From Streptomyces sp. NBC_01431 (GTDB lineage: Bacteria > Actinomycetota > Actinomycetes > Streptomycetales > Streptomycetaceae), in the NCBI RefSeq assembly GCF_036231355.1, contig NZ_CP109496.1:2976001-3040000 (forward strand): a stretch of DNA of 64,000 bases, read 5' to 3'. This document shows, one piece after another, positions 1 through 8,534 of the stretch (the stretch's first letter is position 1; the number at the start of each line of letters is the position of its first letter). Below the pieces are notes generated by a model. That model was not told the origin of the DNA. It saw only the letters and a list, made by a program, of their open reading frames with translations, and made no database searches. The translations under genes and the position numbers were made by a program.

Positions 1-964
1 CGCGGCGGATCTTCTGGTCGGTGAGGAAGCCGAACCACCGCTCGACCTGGTTGAGCCAGGATGAGTAGGTCGGGGTGAAGTGCAAGTGGAACCTGGGGTG
101 TCTGCCCAGCCATGCTCTGATCGTAGGGGTCTTGTGGGTGCCGTAGTTGTCGACGATGAGATGGACCGCCAGGTGGGCAGGGACTGTCTTGTCGATCCGG
201 ATCAGGAACTTCTTGAACTCCAGGGCCCGGTGGCGTCGGTGCAGGGCGGTGATGACTTCACCGGTGGCGACGTCGAACGCGGCGAACAAGGTGGTCAGCC
301 CGTTGCGCACATAGTCATGGGTGCGTCGCTCGGGCATGCCCGGCATCATCGGCAGTACGGGCTGGGACCGGCCCAGGGCCTGGATCTGGGACTTCTCGTC
401 CACCGAGAGAACCACCGCGCCCTCGGGCGGGTTGAAGTACAGGCCGACGACATCGTGGACCTTCTCCACGAACAACGGATCCGTCGACAGTTTGAAGGTG
501 TCCGTCAGATGGGGCTTGAGCTGGAACCTCCGCCAGATCCGGCCGACGGTCGACTTCGACAGCCCACTGCGGTCCGCCATCGAAGAACGCGACCAGTGGG
601 TCGCGTTCTTCGGGATCTCCTCCAGGGTCGCCACCACCACGGCTTCCACCGCATCGATCCCGATGACGGGCGGCCGGCCCGGCCGGGGCTCATCCACCAG
701 CCCGTCCAGACGCTGAGCCAGGAACCGGCGCCGCCACTTGCGGACCGTGTCCGCAGCCACCCCCAGGTTCCGGGCCACCTCCACGATCGGCGGCACTTGC
801 GGGCCCGCACACGCCAGCACGATCCGCGCCCGCAGAGCAAGTGACTGCGCCGACTTCGCACGGCGGGTCCACCGCTCGAGCACCGCACGCTCGTCCTCGG
901 CCAGGAGTAACGCCTCCAGCTTCGGACCCCGACGAGGAACTGACGCACCAGCAGCAGAAGTCAC
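1..964 (-). CDS. IS630-family transposase, 3' end off the window
   Basis: The frame is open from a GTG at 964 (preceded in frame by a TAG) to the left edge. The N-terminal half is helix-turn-helix, with segments such as VPRRGPKLEALLLAEDER and a KWRRRFL stretch. The second half is the DDE catalytic region: SVDEKSQ near 390-410 carries one acidic residue, HLIVDNYGTHKT near 135-160 the second, and LNQVERWFGFLTDQK near 10-60 the last. No internal stop or frameshift was found at the points checked, so the gene may be intact up to the edge. It catalyses cut-and-paste movement of its own element. A GTG start without an obvious ribosome site fits weak expression. Confidence 0.85.
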   Translation of the reverse strand, partial: MTSAAGASVPRRGPKLEALLLAEDERAVLERWTRRAKSAQSLALRARIVLACAGPQVPPIVEVARNLGVAADTVRKWRRRFLAQRLDGLVDEPRPGRPPVIGIDAVEAVVVATLEEIPKNATHWSRSSMADRSGLSKSTVGRIWRRFQLKPHLTDTFKLSTDPLFVEKVHDVVGLYFNPPEGAVVLSVDEKSQIQALGRSQPVLPMMPGMPERRTHDYVRNGLTTLFAAFDVATGEVITALHRRHRALEFKKFLIRIDKTVPAHLAVHLIVDNYGTHKTPTIRAWLGRHPRFHLHFTPTYSSWLNQVERWFGFLTDQKIRR

Positions 965-1001
965 ACAACAACTAACGAACCACTACTGGCGCAGGACACT
1001 A
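1..1001 (-). mobile_element. IS630-family insertion sequence, partial (left part outside window)
   Basis: This element consists of a minus-strand DDE transposase gene plus about 35 bp of end sequence at 965-1001. IS630/Tc1-mariner elements insert at TA and duplicate it. The right boundary here falls at the TA at 1000-1001, which is also part of the TAG stop codon of the neighbouring LOG-family gene. The other end lies beyond the left edge, so target duplication and inverted repeats cannot be confirmed. The exact boundary is inferred. Confidence 0.8.
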
Positions 1002-1763
1002 GCGCCCGACCTCCTTGGTCACCAGGGCCACCGCCTCGTCCACGTCGTCCGTGACGTGGAACAGCAGGAGGTCGCCCTCGGAGGCCTTGCCCTGGCCGAC
1101 CACGGTGTCGCGCAGCCAGTTGACGAGGCCGCCCCAGTACGCCGTGCCGAACAGCACGATCGGGAAGCGGGTGACCTTGCGCGTCTGGACCAGGGTCAGG
1201 GCCTCGAACAGCTCGTCCAGGGTGCCGAGCCCGCCCGGCAGCACCACGAACCCCTGGGCGTACTTGACGAACATCGTCTTGCGGACGAAGAAGTACCGGA
1301 AGTTGACGCCGATGTCGACGTGCGGGTTCAGCCCCTGCTCGAAGGGCAGCTCGATGCCGAGGCCGACGGAGATGCCGTTGCCCTCCCTGGCTCCCCGGTT
1401 CGCGGCCTCCATCGCGCCGGGCCCGCCGCCCGTGATGACGGCGAAGCCCGCGTCGACCAGCGCCCGGCCGATCCGCACGCCCGCCTCGTACTCGGGTGCG
1501 CCCGGGGGCGTCCGGGCCGAGCCGAACACGCTGATGGCGCTGGGCAGTTCGGCCAGTGCGCCGAAGCCCTCGACGAACTCGGACTGGATGCGCATGACCC
1601 GCCAGGGGTCGGTGTGCACCCACTCGGAGCCGTCGCCGTCGGAGTCGAGCAGACGCTGGTCGGTGGTGCCGGCCTGCACCTGGTCGCGCCGGCGCAGCAC
1701 CGGCCCGAGCCGCTGTTCGAGCCGCTGCTCCGCCGGAAACGGTGCTCCCTCGGGGTTGGCCAT
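999..1763 (-). CDS. LOG-family (TIGR00730) Rossmann-fold protein, cytokinin riboside 5'-monophosphate phosphoribohydrolase-like
   Basis: This protein of about 254 aa carries the two family signatures GGGPGAMEAANRGA and PGGLGTLDELFE, the latter being the PGGxGTxxE nucleotide-binding and catalytic motif. Family members release the base from nucleoside 5'-monophosphates; the physiological substrate in actinomycetes is not established by this sequence. The ATG at 1763 is chosen because an AGGGAG ribosome site lies just upstream; a longer in-frame start at 1850 lacks one. It lies downstream of dapE on the same strand. Its TAG stop (999-1001) coincides with the IS630 boundary, and the C-terminus KEVGR looks like the native family end, so the protein itself appears undamaged. 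Confidence 0.9.
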   Translation of the reverse strand: MANPEGAPFPAEQRLEQRLGPVLRRRDQVQAGTTDQRLLDSDGDGSEWVHTDPWRVMRIQSEFVEGFGALAELPSAISVFGSARTPPGAPEYEAGVRIGRALVDAGFAVITGGGPGAMEAANRGAREGNGISVGLGIELPFEQGLNPHVDIGVNFRYFFVRKTMFVKYAQGFVVLPGGLGTLDELFEALTLVQTRKVTRFPIVLFGTAYWGGLVNWLRDTVVGQGKASEGDLLLFHVTDDVDEAVALVTKEVGR

Positions 1764-1928
1764 GCCGTGCTCCCTCCACTGACGATGTTGCGCGTGCTCA
1801 GCCAGGGTAGGTCCGCGAACGTTACGAATGGCGGAATTCCGGCAGGCCACCCCACGACCGGGGCCCGGAGAAAGGCCACCGCGCCGTCACCGGGCCCCGG
1901 GGCCTCGCTCGGCCCGCCGGCCGGGCGC

Positions 1929-3008
1929 TCAGTCCGTCAGCCAGGACCGCAGCCGCACCTCGCAGTGCGTGATGCGCTCCACGGCGACGCGCTCGTCGCG
2001 CTTGTGGGCGAGCACCGGGTCGCCCGGCCCGTAGTTGACCGCCGGGACGCCGAGCTCGCCGAACCTCGCGACGTCGGTCCAGCCGAACTTGGGGAGGGCG
2101 CTGCCGCCGACGGCCGCCATGAACGCGGCCGCGGCCGGGTGCGAGAGGCCGGGCAACGCGCCGCCCGAGTGGTCGTCGACGACGAACTCGGCGATGTCGC
2201 AGTCGGCAAAGACCTCGCGGACGTGGGCGATGGCCTGGTCGCGGGTGAGGTCGGGGGCGTAGCGGTAGTTGACGGTGACCGTGCACTCGTCCGGGATCAC
2301 ATTGTTGGCGACCCCGCCCTCGATGCGTACCGCGTTGAGGCCCTCGTGGTACTCCAGGCCCTCGATCACCGGGCGGCGCGGTTCGTACGCGGCCAGCTTC
2401 GCCAGGATCGGTGCGGCACTGTGGACGGCGTTGGAGCCCATCCAGCTGCGCGCGGAGTGGGCGCGCTCTCCGGTGGTCTTCAACAGGACCCGCAAGGTGC
2501 CCTGGCAGCCGCCCTCGACCTCGGCGTTGGAGCCTTCGAGCAGCACCGCGAAGTCGCCCTCCAGCCAGTCCGGGTGGGCCTCGGCCACCTTGCCGAGGCC
2601 GTTGAGGTGGGCCGCGACCTCCTCGTTGTCGTAGAACACGAACGTGAGGTCGCGGTTGGGCTCGGCGACCGTCTGCGCGATCCGCAGCTGCACCGCCACG
2701 CCCGACTTCATGTCGCTGGTCCCGCAGCCCCACAGCATGCCGTCGTCGTCCAGGCGGGAGGGCACGTTGTCGGCGATCGGCACGGTGTCGATGTGGCCGG
2801 CCAGGATGACCCGCTCGGCGCGGCCGAGGTTCGTGCGCGCCACGATGTTGTTGCCGTACCGGTCGACGGTGAGGTGCGCCAGCTTGCGCAGCTCGTGCTC
2901 GATGGCGTCCGCGAGCGGCTTCTCCTGGCCGCTCTCGGAGGGGAAGTCGACGAGCTTGGCGGTGAGCGTGGGGGCGTCCGCGGTGAGATCCAGGGTGGTG
3001 TCAGCCAT
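1929..3008 (-). CDS. dapE: Succinyl-diaminopimelate desuccinylase
   Basis: DapE hydrolyses N-succinyl-LL-2,6-diaminopimelate to LL-DAP and succinate in lysine and peptidoglycan precursor synthesis. The 359-aa M20-family metallopeptidase shows the metal-binding AGHIDTVP motif, WGCGTSDMKSG, and the catalytic NEEVAAH glutamate segment, followed by the dimerisation domain. The ATG at 3008 gives the usual family length. The reading frame stays open upstream to 3125 but that would overlap the divergent gene. The gene shares a divergent promoter region (about 3009-3057) with the plus-strand membrane protein. The partner enzyme DapC is encoded 2 kb away. Confidence 0.93.
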   Translation of the reverse strand: MADTTLDLTADAPTLTAKLVDFPSESGQEKPLADAIEHELRKLAHLTVDRYGNNIVARTNLGRAERVILAGHIDTVPIADNVPSRLDDDGMLWGCGTSDMKSGVAVQLRIAQTVAEPNRDLTFVFYDNEEVAAHLNGLGKVAEAHPDWLEGDFAVLLEGSNAEVEGGCQGTLRVLLKTTGERAHSARSWMGSNAVHSAAPILAKLAAYEPRRPVIEGLEYHEGLNAVRIEGGVANNVIPDECTVTVNYRYAPDLTRDQAIAHVREVFADCDIAEFVVDDHSGGALPGLSHPAAAAFMAAVGGSALPKFGWTDVARFGELGVPAVNYGPGDPVLAHKRDERVAVERITHCEVRLRSWLTD

Positions 3009-3066
3009 GCGCCCGACCCTAACTCCACCTCCGGTCGGCGAAGGACGCTCCAGTACGGTGGGCACC

Positions 3067-4035
3067 GTGTCCGAGCCCATCGACCTCCCGCGCCCCAAGC
3101 GACGCGGCCGCCTCCTGCGCATCACCGCGGCTCTCGTCGTACTGCTCTCGATCGCCGGATATCTGGTGGTTCAGTACGTCAGCGGGGGCCCCGGCGCGCC
3201 GAGATGCGTGGCGGGCACGGGTGACGGTGACGGCGCCACGTTCGGGATGAGCCCGGAGCAGGCGCAGAACGCCGCGACGATCACCGCCGTCGGCATCTCG
3301 CACGGGATGCCGGAGCGGGCGGTGACGATCGCGCTCGCCACCGCGCTCCAGGAGTCGGGCCTGCGCAATCTGAACCATGGCGACCGGGACTCGCTCGGGC
3401 TGTTCCAGCAGCGGCCCTCGCAGGGCTGGGGCACCGCCGAGCAGATCATGGATCCGGTCTACTCGGCCGGGAAGTTCTACAAGCACCTCGCCGAAGTCCC
3501 GGACTACTCGCGGCTTCCGCTGACGGTGGCGGCGCAGCGGGTGCAGCACAGCGGCTTCCCGGACGCGTACGCGAAGCACGAGCCGGACGCCACGGTGCTG
3601 ATGGACGCGCTGACCGGGCGCGAGTCCGCGTCACTGACCTGCACGGTGGCCAAGACCGCGCAGCCGGGCGACCCGGCGCGGGTGCGCACCGATCTGACCC
3701 GGGCGTTCGGCGAGGGCGTGGTGGACGCGCGCCAGCCCGACGGCGCCGGCCAGGAGGTCGCGGTGCCGGTCCGGGTCACCGACGGCGCCAGTGGCGCGGG
3801 TTCCGGCCGGGAGCAGCGCGGCTGGGCCCTCGCGCACTGGGCGGTCGCGCAGGCCGAGTCGCTGCACATCGCGCAGGTCTCCTACGCGGGCCGCGTCTGG
3901 AGCGCCGACGACGCGGCCAAGGGCTGGGCCTCGGCCGCCGCCGCGGCCACGGACGCCGCCGCCTCCTCGCCGGGTTCCGCCGCAGGCGCTTCGGGCGCCC
4001 CCACGGACGAAGTGCGCATCACCGTCGCCCCCTGA
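3067..4035 (+). CDS. Membrane-anchored lysozyme-like protein
   Basis: The 322-aa protein has a short basic cytoplasmic N-terminus, one membrane segment at about residues 16-38 and a large exported domain. The segment around ALQESGLRNLN and DSLGLFQQRPSQGWG is the pattern seen in lysozyme/transglycosylase-fold domains, with the glutamate of QESGL as the likely acid. The C-terminus is Ala-rich. GTG at 3067 is chosen; GTG at 3058 is equally in frame. Homologues are sometimes annotated as heavy-metal transporters, which nothing in the sequence supports. A role in cell-wall turnover is inferred. Confidence 0.75.
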   Translation: MSEPIDLPRPKRRGRLLRITAALVVLLSIAGYLVVQYVSGGPGAPRCVAGTGDGDGATFGMSPEQAQNAATITAVGISHGMPERAVTIALATALQESGLRNLNHGDRDSLGLFQQRPSQGWGTAEQIMDPVYSAGKFYKHLAEVPDYSRLPLTVAAQRVQHSGFPDAYAKHEPDATVLMDALTGRESASLTCTVAKTAQPGDPARVRTDLTRAFGEGVVDARQPDGAGQEVAVPVRVTDGASGAGSGREQRGWALAHWAVAQAESLHIAQVSYAGRVWSADDAAKGWASAAAAATDAAASSPGSAAGASGAPTDEVRITVAP

Positions 4036-4356
4036 GGAACCGGACACCCCGAGGAACCGGACACCTGTTCCGGAGCGCACTCGATGGGGGGCACCGCATC
4101 ATTCCCCGTAGAGCGTTTCGCACCCCCGTCCGGACAACGGGGTGCCGAATCGTCAATCCCCTTGCGAGCACAGGGATCTGACGTATCGTCAGGGATTCGT
4201 GAGCGGATTCATTTGCCCGTTTTTATCCACAGTAGATAATGCGACGCATTACGAACTCTTTGCTCGGGGTCGCCGCAACTTCTCCTCCCCCAATGGCGGT
4301 TGTCACTGCGTCCGAGACCGGACAGCAGAAACTTCCAACCCGTCTGAAGGAGCATC
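4036..4356 (+). promoter_or_regulatory. Intergenic leader of the secreted Ala-rich protein gene
   Basis: These 321 bases hold no convincing gene. At 4031-4070 a GAGGAACCGGACACC unit is repeated in tandem just after the upstream stop. The stretch 4190-4260 is unusually AT-rich for this genome and probably carries the promoter. A GAAGGAG ribosome site precedes the ATG at 4357. Confidence 0.45.
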
Positions 4357-4809
4357 ATGTCCCTCCCCCTGACCCGTCGGATCGCCCGCGCCGCGCTGCT
4401 CATCGCGGCAGGTGCAGCGCCCGTGGTCGGTGCGGCCGGCTCCGCAAGCGCCGTGGACCTGCCCCAGGCCGCCCCCAACCTGAGCGGCCTGACCCAGATG
4501 GACCCGAGCTCCGTCAGCAACACCCTCGACGGTGCGGCGCAGAAGGCCACCGGCCTGGCCGGTGAGACCGGCGCCGCCACGGTCAAGAGGGCCGTGCCCG
4601 CCGCGGGCCGGACCGTCGGACAGGCGGGCAAGGCGGCCACCCCGGTCGCGCAGAAGGCGGCGGGCGACGCGGCGAGCAGCGCCGGCGAGATCCTCGGCTC
4701 GACCGCCGGTACGGCCACCCAGGGCGGCCTTCCGACCGGCGCCCTGCCCACCCAGGGCCTGCCGAGCACCGACCAGCTCCCCCTGAAGGGGCTGCCCGTC
4801 GGCGGCTGA
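4357..4809 (+). CDS. Secreted Ala/Gly-rich protein of unknown function
   Basis: The 150-aa product begins with a Sec signal peptide (basic MSLPLTRRIAR, hydrophobic core, SASA before VDLPQ, cleavage near residue 33). The mature part is Ala/Thr/Gly-rich, with repeated TVGQAGKAATP- and QKAAGDAA-like segments and a C-terminal run of short GLP-containing units. There are no cysteines and no catalytic motif. Similar proteins are common in Streptomyces, but I know of no function. It is monocistronic, has a strong ribosome site, and is closed by the large hairpin at 4828-4903. Confidence 0.8.
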   Translation: MSLPLTRRIARAALLIAAGAAPVVGAAGSASAVDLPQAAPNLSGLTQMDPSSVSNTLDGAAQKATGLAGETGAATVKRAVPAAGRTVGQAGKAATPVAQKAAGDAASSAGEILGSTAGTATQGGLPTGALPTQGLPSTDQLPLKGLPVGG

Positions 4810-4827
4810 CCTGGACTCGGGTGATGT

Positions 4828-4903
4828 GAAGGGGCCCGGGGAGCGCGGACCGATGCCGCTGGTATGCACCAGTGGCGTCGGCGCGAACTCCCCGGGCCCC
4901 TTC
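4828..4903. terminator. Bidirectional terminator with 16-bp GC-rich stem
   Basis: Positions 4828-4843 pair perfectly with 4888-4903. The intervening loop can fold again (4851-4862 with 4869-4880, with wobbles). It lies between the convergent secreted-protein gene and dapC and would serve both. Confidence 0.85.
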
Positions 4904-4932
4904 GCGTACGGATACCGCCGGTCGCCCGCGGG

Positions 4933-6054
4933 CTACTGCCCGAGCCGCTTGACCGCCGTCTCGACCCGCTCGTCGGTCGCCGTGAACGCGACCCGCACGA
5001 ACCGCTCCCCCGCCGCGCCGTAGAAGTCGCCGGGCGCCACCAGGATGCCGAGTTCGGCCAGGTGCGCCACCGTCTCCCAGCAGCCCTCGTCACGCGTGGC
5101 CCACAGGTAGAGGCTGGCCTCGCTGTGCTCGATGCGGAAGCCGTGCTTGACCAGGGCCTCGCGCAGCGCGGAGCGCCGGGCCGCGTACCGCACCCGCTGC
5201 TCCTGTACGTGCGTGTCGTCGCCCAGCGCGGCGACGGTGGCCGCCTGCACGGGCGCCGCGGTCATCATGCCGCCGTGCTTGCGGATCTGGAGCAGCTCGC
5301 CCAGTACGTCCGCGTCACCGGCGATGAAGGCGGCCCGGTATCCGGCCAGGTTGGAGCGCTTGGACAGCGAGTGGACGGACACGATGCCCTCGAAGCTGCC
5401 GCCGCACACCTCCGGGTGCAGCACCGAGACCGGCTCGGCCTCCCAGCCCAGCTCGAAGTAGCACTCGTCGGAGAAGACCAGCACGCCGTGCTTGCGCGCC
5501 CAGGCCACGATGCGGACGAGCTCGTCCTTGGCGAGGACCCGGCCCGTCGGGTTGGACGGAGAGTTGAGCCAGAGCAGCTTGAGGCGGGTGGGGTCGAGCC
5601 CGGCGCCCGCGGGGTCACTCGCGAACGTCTCGGTGTCGTAGACGACGGCCTCCGCGCCGCACAGCCGCGCGCCGACCTCGTACGTCGGGTAGGCGAGCCG
5701 GGGGTAGGCGACCTGGTCGCCCGCGCCGAGGCCGAGCTGGGTCGGCAGCCAGGCCACCAGCTCCTTGGAGCCCATGACCGGCAGGATGTTGGTGTGCTCG
5801 ACGGAGCGCGCGCCGAGCCGCCCCTGCAACCACCCCTTGATCGCGTCCCGCAGCGCGGGCGTCCCCCACACCGTCGGATAGCCCGGCGAGTTCGCGGCCC
5901 CGGTCAGGGCCTGCTGGACGATCTCCGGAACCGGGTCGACGGGCGTGCCGACGGAGAGGTCCACGATGCCGTCGGGATGGGCCGCCGCCGTCGCCTTGTA
6001 CGGCTCCAGCTTGTCCCAGGGAAAGACGGGAAGGCGCGAGGACACTGCGCTCAC
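4933..6054 (-). CDS. dapC: N-succinyldiaminopimelate aminotransferase
   Basis: This 373-aa fold-type I PLP aminotransferase transfers the amino group from glutamate to N-succinyl-2-amino-6-oxopimelate, the step before DapE. The PLP lysine lies in VHSLSKRSNLAGYR and the nucleotide-phosphate region includes LNSPSNPTGRVL. The N-terminal LPVFPWDKLEPYK is characteristic of the actinobacterial DapC group, some members of which also act on prephenate. The GTG at 6054 is used. The gene follows fdxA on the same strand with about 110 bp between them, a pairing common in actinobacteria. Confidence 0.9.
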   Translation of the reverse strand: MSAVSSRLPVFPWDKLEPYKATAAAHPDGIVDLSVGTPVDPVPEIVQQALTGAANSPGYPTVWGTPALRDAIKGWLQGRLGARSVEHTNILPVMGSKELVAWLPTQLGLGAGDQVAYPRLAYPTYEVGARLCGAEAVVYDTETFASDPAGAGLDPTRLKLLWLNSPSNPTGRVLAKDELVRIVAWARKHGVLVFSDECYFELGWEAEPVSVLHPEVCGGSFEGIVSVHSLSKRSNLAGYRAAFIAGDADVLGELLQIRKHGGMMTAAPVQAATVAALGDDTHVQEQRVRYAARRSALREALVKHGFRIEHSEASLYLWATRDEGCWETVAHLAELGILVAPGDFYGAAGERFVRVAFTATDERVETAVKRLGQ

Positions 6055-6163
6055 GAAAGGGGCTCACTTTCTCGTACGTACGGAGGCGGTGCGGCGGCCG
6101 GGCCGGGAAACACCGCGGCCCCGTACGGCAACGTGAGCCGTACGGGGACCGGGGGAAGCGCGA

Positions 6164-6484
6164 TCAGCCGTTCTGCGGCGGCAGCGCTGCGATGAAGGGG
6201 TGGTCCCGCTCGATCAGGCCGAGCTTGGAGGCGCCACCGGGCGAACCGAGCTCGTCGAAGAACTCCACGTTCGCCTTGTAGTAGTCCTTCCACTCCTCCG
6301 GGGTGTCGTCCTCGTAGAAGATCGCCTCGACCGGGCACACCGGCTCGCAGGCGCCACAGTCGACACATTCATCCGGGTGGATGTACAAGGACCGGGAGCC
6401 CTCGTAGATGCAGTCGACCGGGCACTCTTCGATACACGCCTTGTCCTTGACGTCGACACAAGGCTGCGCGATGACGTAGGTCAC
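6164..6484 (-). CDS. fdxA: 7Fe ferredoxin (3Fe-4S / 4Fe-4S)
   Basis: The 106-aa electron carrier has the seven-iron ferredoxin pattern: CVDVKDKACIEECPVDC supplies one cluster set and CVDCGACEPVCP the other. The GTG start at 6484 is preceded by a GAGGAGG ribosome site, and the first residues VTYVIAQPC match the family. The C-terminal extension of about 45 residues is normal for actinobacterial FdxA. It probably donates electrons to redox enzymes such as cytochromes P450; the partner is not shown here. It is divergent from the GNAT gene at 6626 and upstream of dapC. Confidence 0.95.
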   Translation of the reverse strand: MTYVIAQPCVDVKDKACIEECPVDCIYEGSRSLYIHPDECVDCGACEPVCPVEAIFYEDDTPEEWKDYYKANVEFFDELGSPGGASKLGLIERDHPFIAALPPQNG

Positions 6485-6625
6485 GCTGTCGTTCCTCCTC
6501 GATAGGGCGCGGCGGGCCGATCTGCGGCTCCGTCCACGTGGCGCGCGGGAGCGCGGCGTCGTCGATGCCCACACCTAGTATCTCCGGTTCGGGGCGCGAT
6601 CCGAACAGGAGGGGCGGAGAGACCT

Positions 6626-7633
6626 GTGGAATTCACCACCGGCGGACGGCTAGAGGTCCGAATTACGGCGGCTGATACGGGCAAACGCGTATCAGTCCGG
6701 CGCCTGAGCTCCAGTGGAACTCCAGGCTCCCTGTTCACCGACACGGTCGGTGTGCTCACATCGTGGGACGACGGTGTGCTGTCGATCACACGAAAGAGCG
6801 GCGAGACGGTCCGCATCGACGAGTCCGCGCTGGTCGCGGGCAAGGTCGTTCCCCCGGCTCCCGCCCGCCGCCGCGGCCCGGCCGCCTCCTTCGAGGAACT
6901 GGCGCCGGTCCTGGCGCGCGCCTGGCAGCCGGTGGAGAGCGAGCGGCTCGGCCTCTGGACGCTGCGGGCCGCCGCCGGATTCACCCGGCGCGCGAACTCG
7001 GTCCTGCCGCTCGGCGACCCCGGCATCCCGCTCCCGGACGCCCTCGCGTACGTGCGCGATTGGTACGCGGCGCGCGGGCTGCCCGCCTACGTCCAGGTCG
7101 CGACGGGCGCCGCGGGCACCCAGGAACGGCTCTGCGCGGATCTTGAAGAGGCGGGCTGGGAGCGCGAGGTGAGCGCCGAGGTGCGCATCGCGGCGCTCGC
7201 GCCCATCGGCGACCTCGGCGCGGACGTGGCCGGGGTGACGCTCGCCCGCACGGTGGACGAGGCGTGGCTGAGCCGATACCAGCGCTCGGTGACGCCGGGC
7301 GAGCACGTGCTGAAGGTCCTCAACAGCGGCCCGTCGGTGTGGTTCGCGTCGGTGCCCGGCGACGGGGCGGCGCCGGCCGCGATCGGGCGGTGCGTGGTGG
7401 ACGGCCGCTGGGCGGGCTTCATGGCGGTCGAGGTGGACCCGGCGCACCGCCGCCGGGGCCTGGCCACAGCCGTGATGTGCGCGCTGGCCCGCCGGGCCCT
7501 GGACGAGGGCGCCTCGGCGGCCTGGCTCCAGGTGGAGGCGGACAACGAGGGCGCCCGCGCGCTCTACGAGGGCCAGGGTTTCGCGACGCACCACAGCTAC
7601 CACCACTTCCGCCCGCACGTCCCCACCAGCTGA
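6626..7633 (+). CDS. GNAT-family N-acetyltransferase with N-terminal SH3-like domain
   Basis: The 335-aa protein has an N-terminal beta-rich region (about 1-75, including GRLEVRITAADTGKRVSVR and SWDDGVLSITRKSGE) followed by a linker and a C-terminal GNAT fold. The acetyl-CoA loop is VDPAHRRRGLATAVMCALA, and the closing motif is NEGARALYEGQGFATHHSYHH. The arrangement resembles the mycobacterial Rv0428c group. The substrate is unknown. The GTG at 6626 has a GGAGGGG ribosome site. Two further genes follow closely, at 7653 and 8535, suggesting an operon. Confidence 0.85.
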   Translation: MEFTTGGRLEVRITAADTGKRVSVRRLSSSGTPGSLFTDTVGVLTSWDDGVLSITRKSGETVRIDESALVAGKVVPPAPARRRGPAASFEELAPVLARAWQPVESERLGLWTLRAAAGFTRRANSVLPLGDPGIPLPDALAYVRDWYAARGLPAYVQVATGAAGTQERLCADLEEAGWEREVSAEVRIAALAPIGDLGADVAGVTLARTVDEAWLSRYQRSVTPGEHVLKVLNSGPSVWFASVPGDGAAPAAIGRCVVDGRWAGFMAVEVDPAHRRRGLATAVMCALARRALDEGASAAWLQVEADNEGARALYEGQGFATHHSYHHFRPHVPTS

Positions 7634-7652
7634 CCAGAAGTACGAGGCTGCC

Positions 7653-8483
7653 ATGGATCCGGAAGTCGCCGACTGGCGGCGGGAGTTCGCCGAAGAGGCC
7701 CGCTCGGAGCGCCCCGACGTGGTGACGCTCTGCCTGCTCCTGGGCGCGGTCGCCGACCCCGCGCTCGGACAGCGGGGCATCGACGCCGCCCACATCGAGC
7801 TGGACCGGCTGGCCGGCCTGCTCCCCTTCGGCCTCACGGGCTCCCGCGCCTGGGCACTGGCGCTGGCCGAACTCCTCGGCGGTGGCTGCGGCTTCCGCGG
7901 CGGCCAAGCCGACTACGAGCGCCTGGAGTCGTCCCTGCTGCACGAGGTGCTGCGGCGCAGACGCGGACTGCCCATCCTGCTCTCGGTGGTCTGGATCGAG
8001 GTGGCTCGCCGGGCCGGGGCGCCGGTGTACGGGGTGGCGCTCCCCGGCCACTTCGTGGTGGGCTTCGGCCCCCGCGAGGAGCAGGTGCTCGCCGACCCCT
8101 TCACCGGCGGCCGGCTGCTGACCCCCGCCGACGCGGACCTCCTGGTGGCGGGCGCGACGGGCGCGCCGCTGGAGGATTCGATGCTGGCTCCGGCCGACCC
8201 GCTGGACATCGTCCTGCGGGTCCTGAACAACATCCGGGCGTGGGCGGCGGCCCGCCCGGAGCACAGCGACGTGGCCCTGTGGGCCGTGGACCTGTCGCTG
8301 CTGCTCCCCTCCCACCCGGCCCGGCTGCGCTACGAGCGGGCCCAACTCCTGGTCCAGCGCGGTGACTTCCTCGCGGGTGCCGCCGAGCTCGACCATTACG
8401 CGGACGTCGTCGAGCAGGTGGAGCCGGCCGCCGCGGAATCGATCCGCCGACGGGCGAGGGCGGCGCGGGCGATGCTGAACTGA
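7653..8483 (+). CDS. Transglutaminase-like superfamily protein (SirB1 / Transglut_core2 type)
   Basis: The 276-aa protein contains the central segment RRGLPILLSVVWIEVARRAG and GVALPGHFVVGFG, typical of the Transglut_core2 (SirB1 N-terminal) domain. This fold derives from papain-like transglutaminases, and its biochemical activity is uncharacterised. The C-terminal third (RVLNNIRAWAAARPEHSD onward) is helical and TPR-like, as in SirB1 proteins. It starts 19 bases after the GNAT stop codon, so co-transcription is likely. Confidence 0.85.
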   Translation: MDPEVADWRREFAEEARSERPDVVTLCLLLGAVADPALGQRGIDAAHIELDRLAGLLPFGLTGSRAWALALAELLGGGCGFRGGQADYERLESSLLHEVLRRRRGLPILLSVVWIEVARRAGAPVYGVALPGHFVVGFGPREEQVLADPFTGGRLLTPADADLLVAGATGAPLEDSMLAPADPLDIVLRVLNNIRAWAAARPEHSDVALWAVDLSLLLPSHPARLRYERAQLLVQRGDFLAGAAELDHYADVVEQVEPAAAESIRRRARAARAMLN

Positions 8484-8534
8484 CGGCGCGTGCCCCGCGT
8501 CCGCCGCTCCGGCACCGCCTAGGCTCTGTTGATC

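Noticed and set aside
738..3224. Very long plus-strand open frame opposite the LOG gene and dapE
   Set aside because: It is the antisense shadow of two well-supported minus-strand genes in GC-rich DNA. The translation has no domain signature and no ribosome site.
4851..4880. Possible tRNA or small RNA stem
   Set aside because: It is the inner arm of the terminator hairpin and lacks tRNA arms and anticodon geometry.
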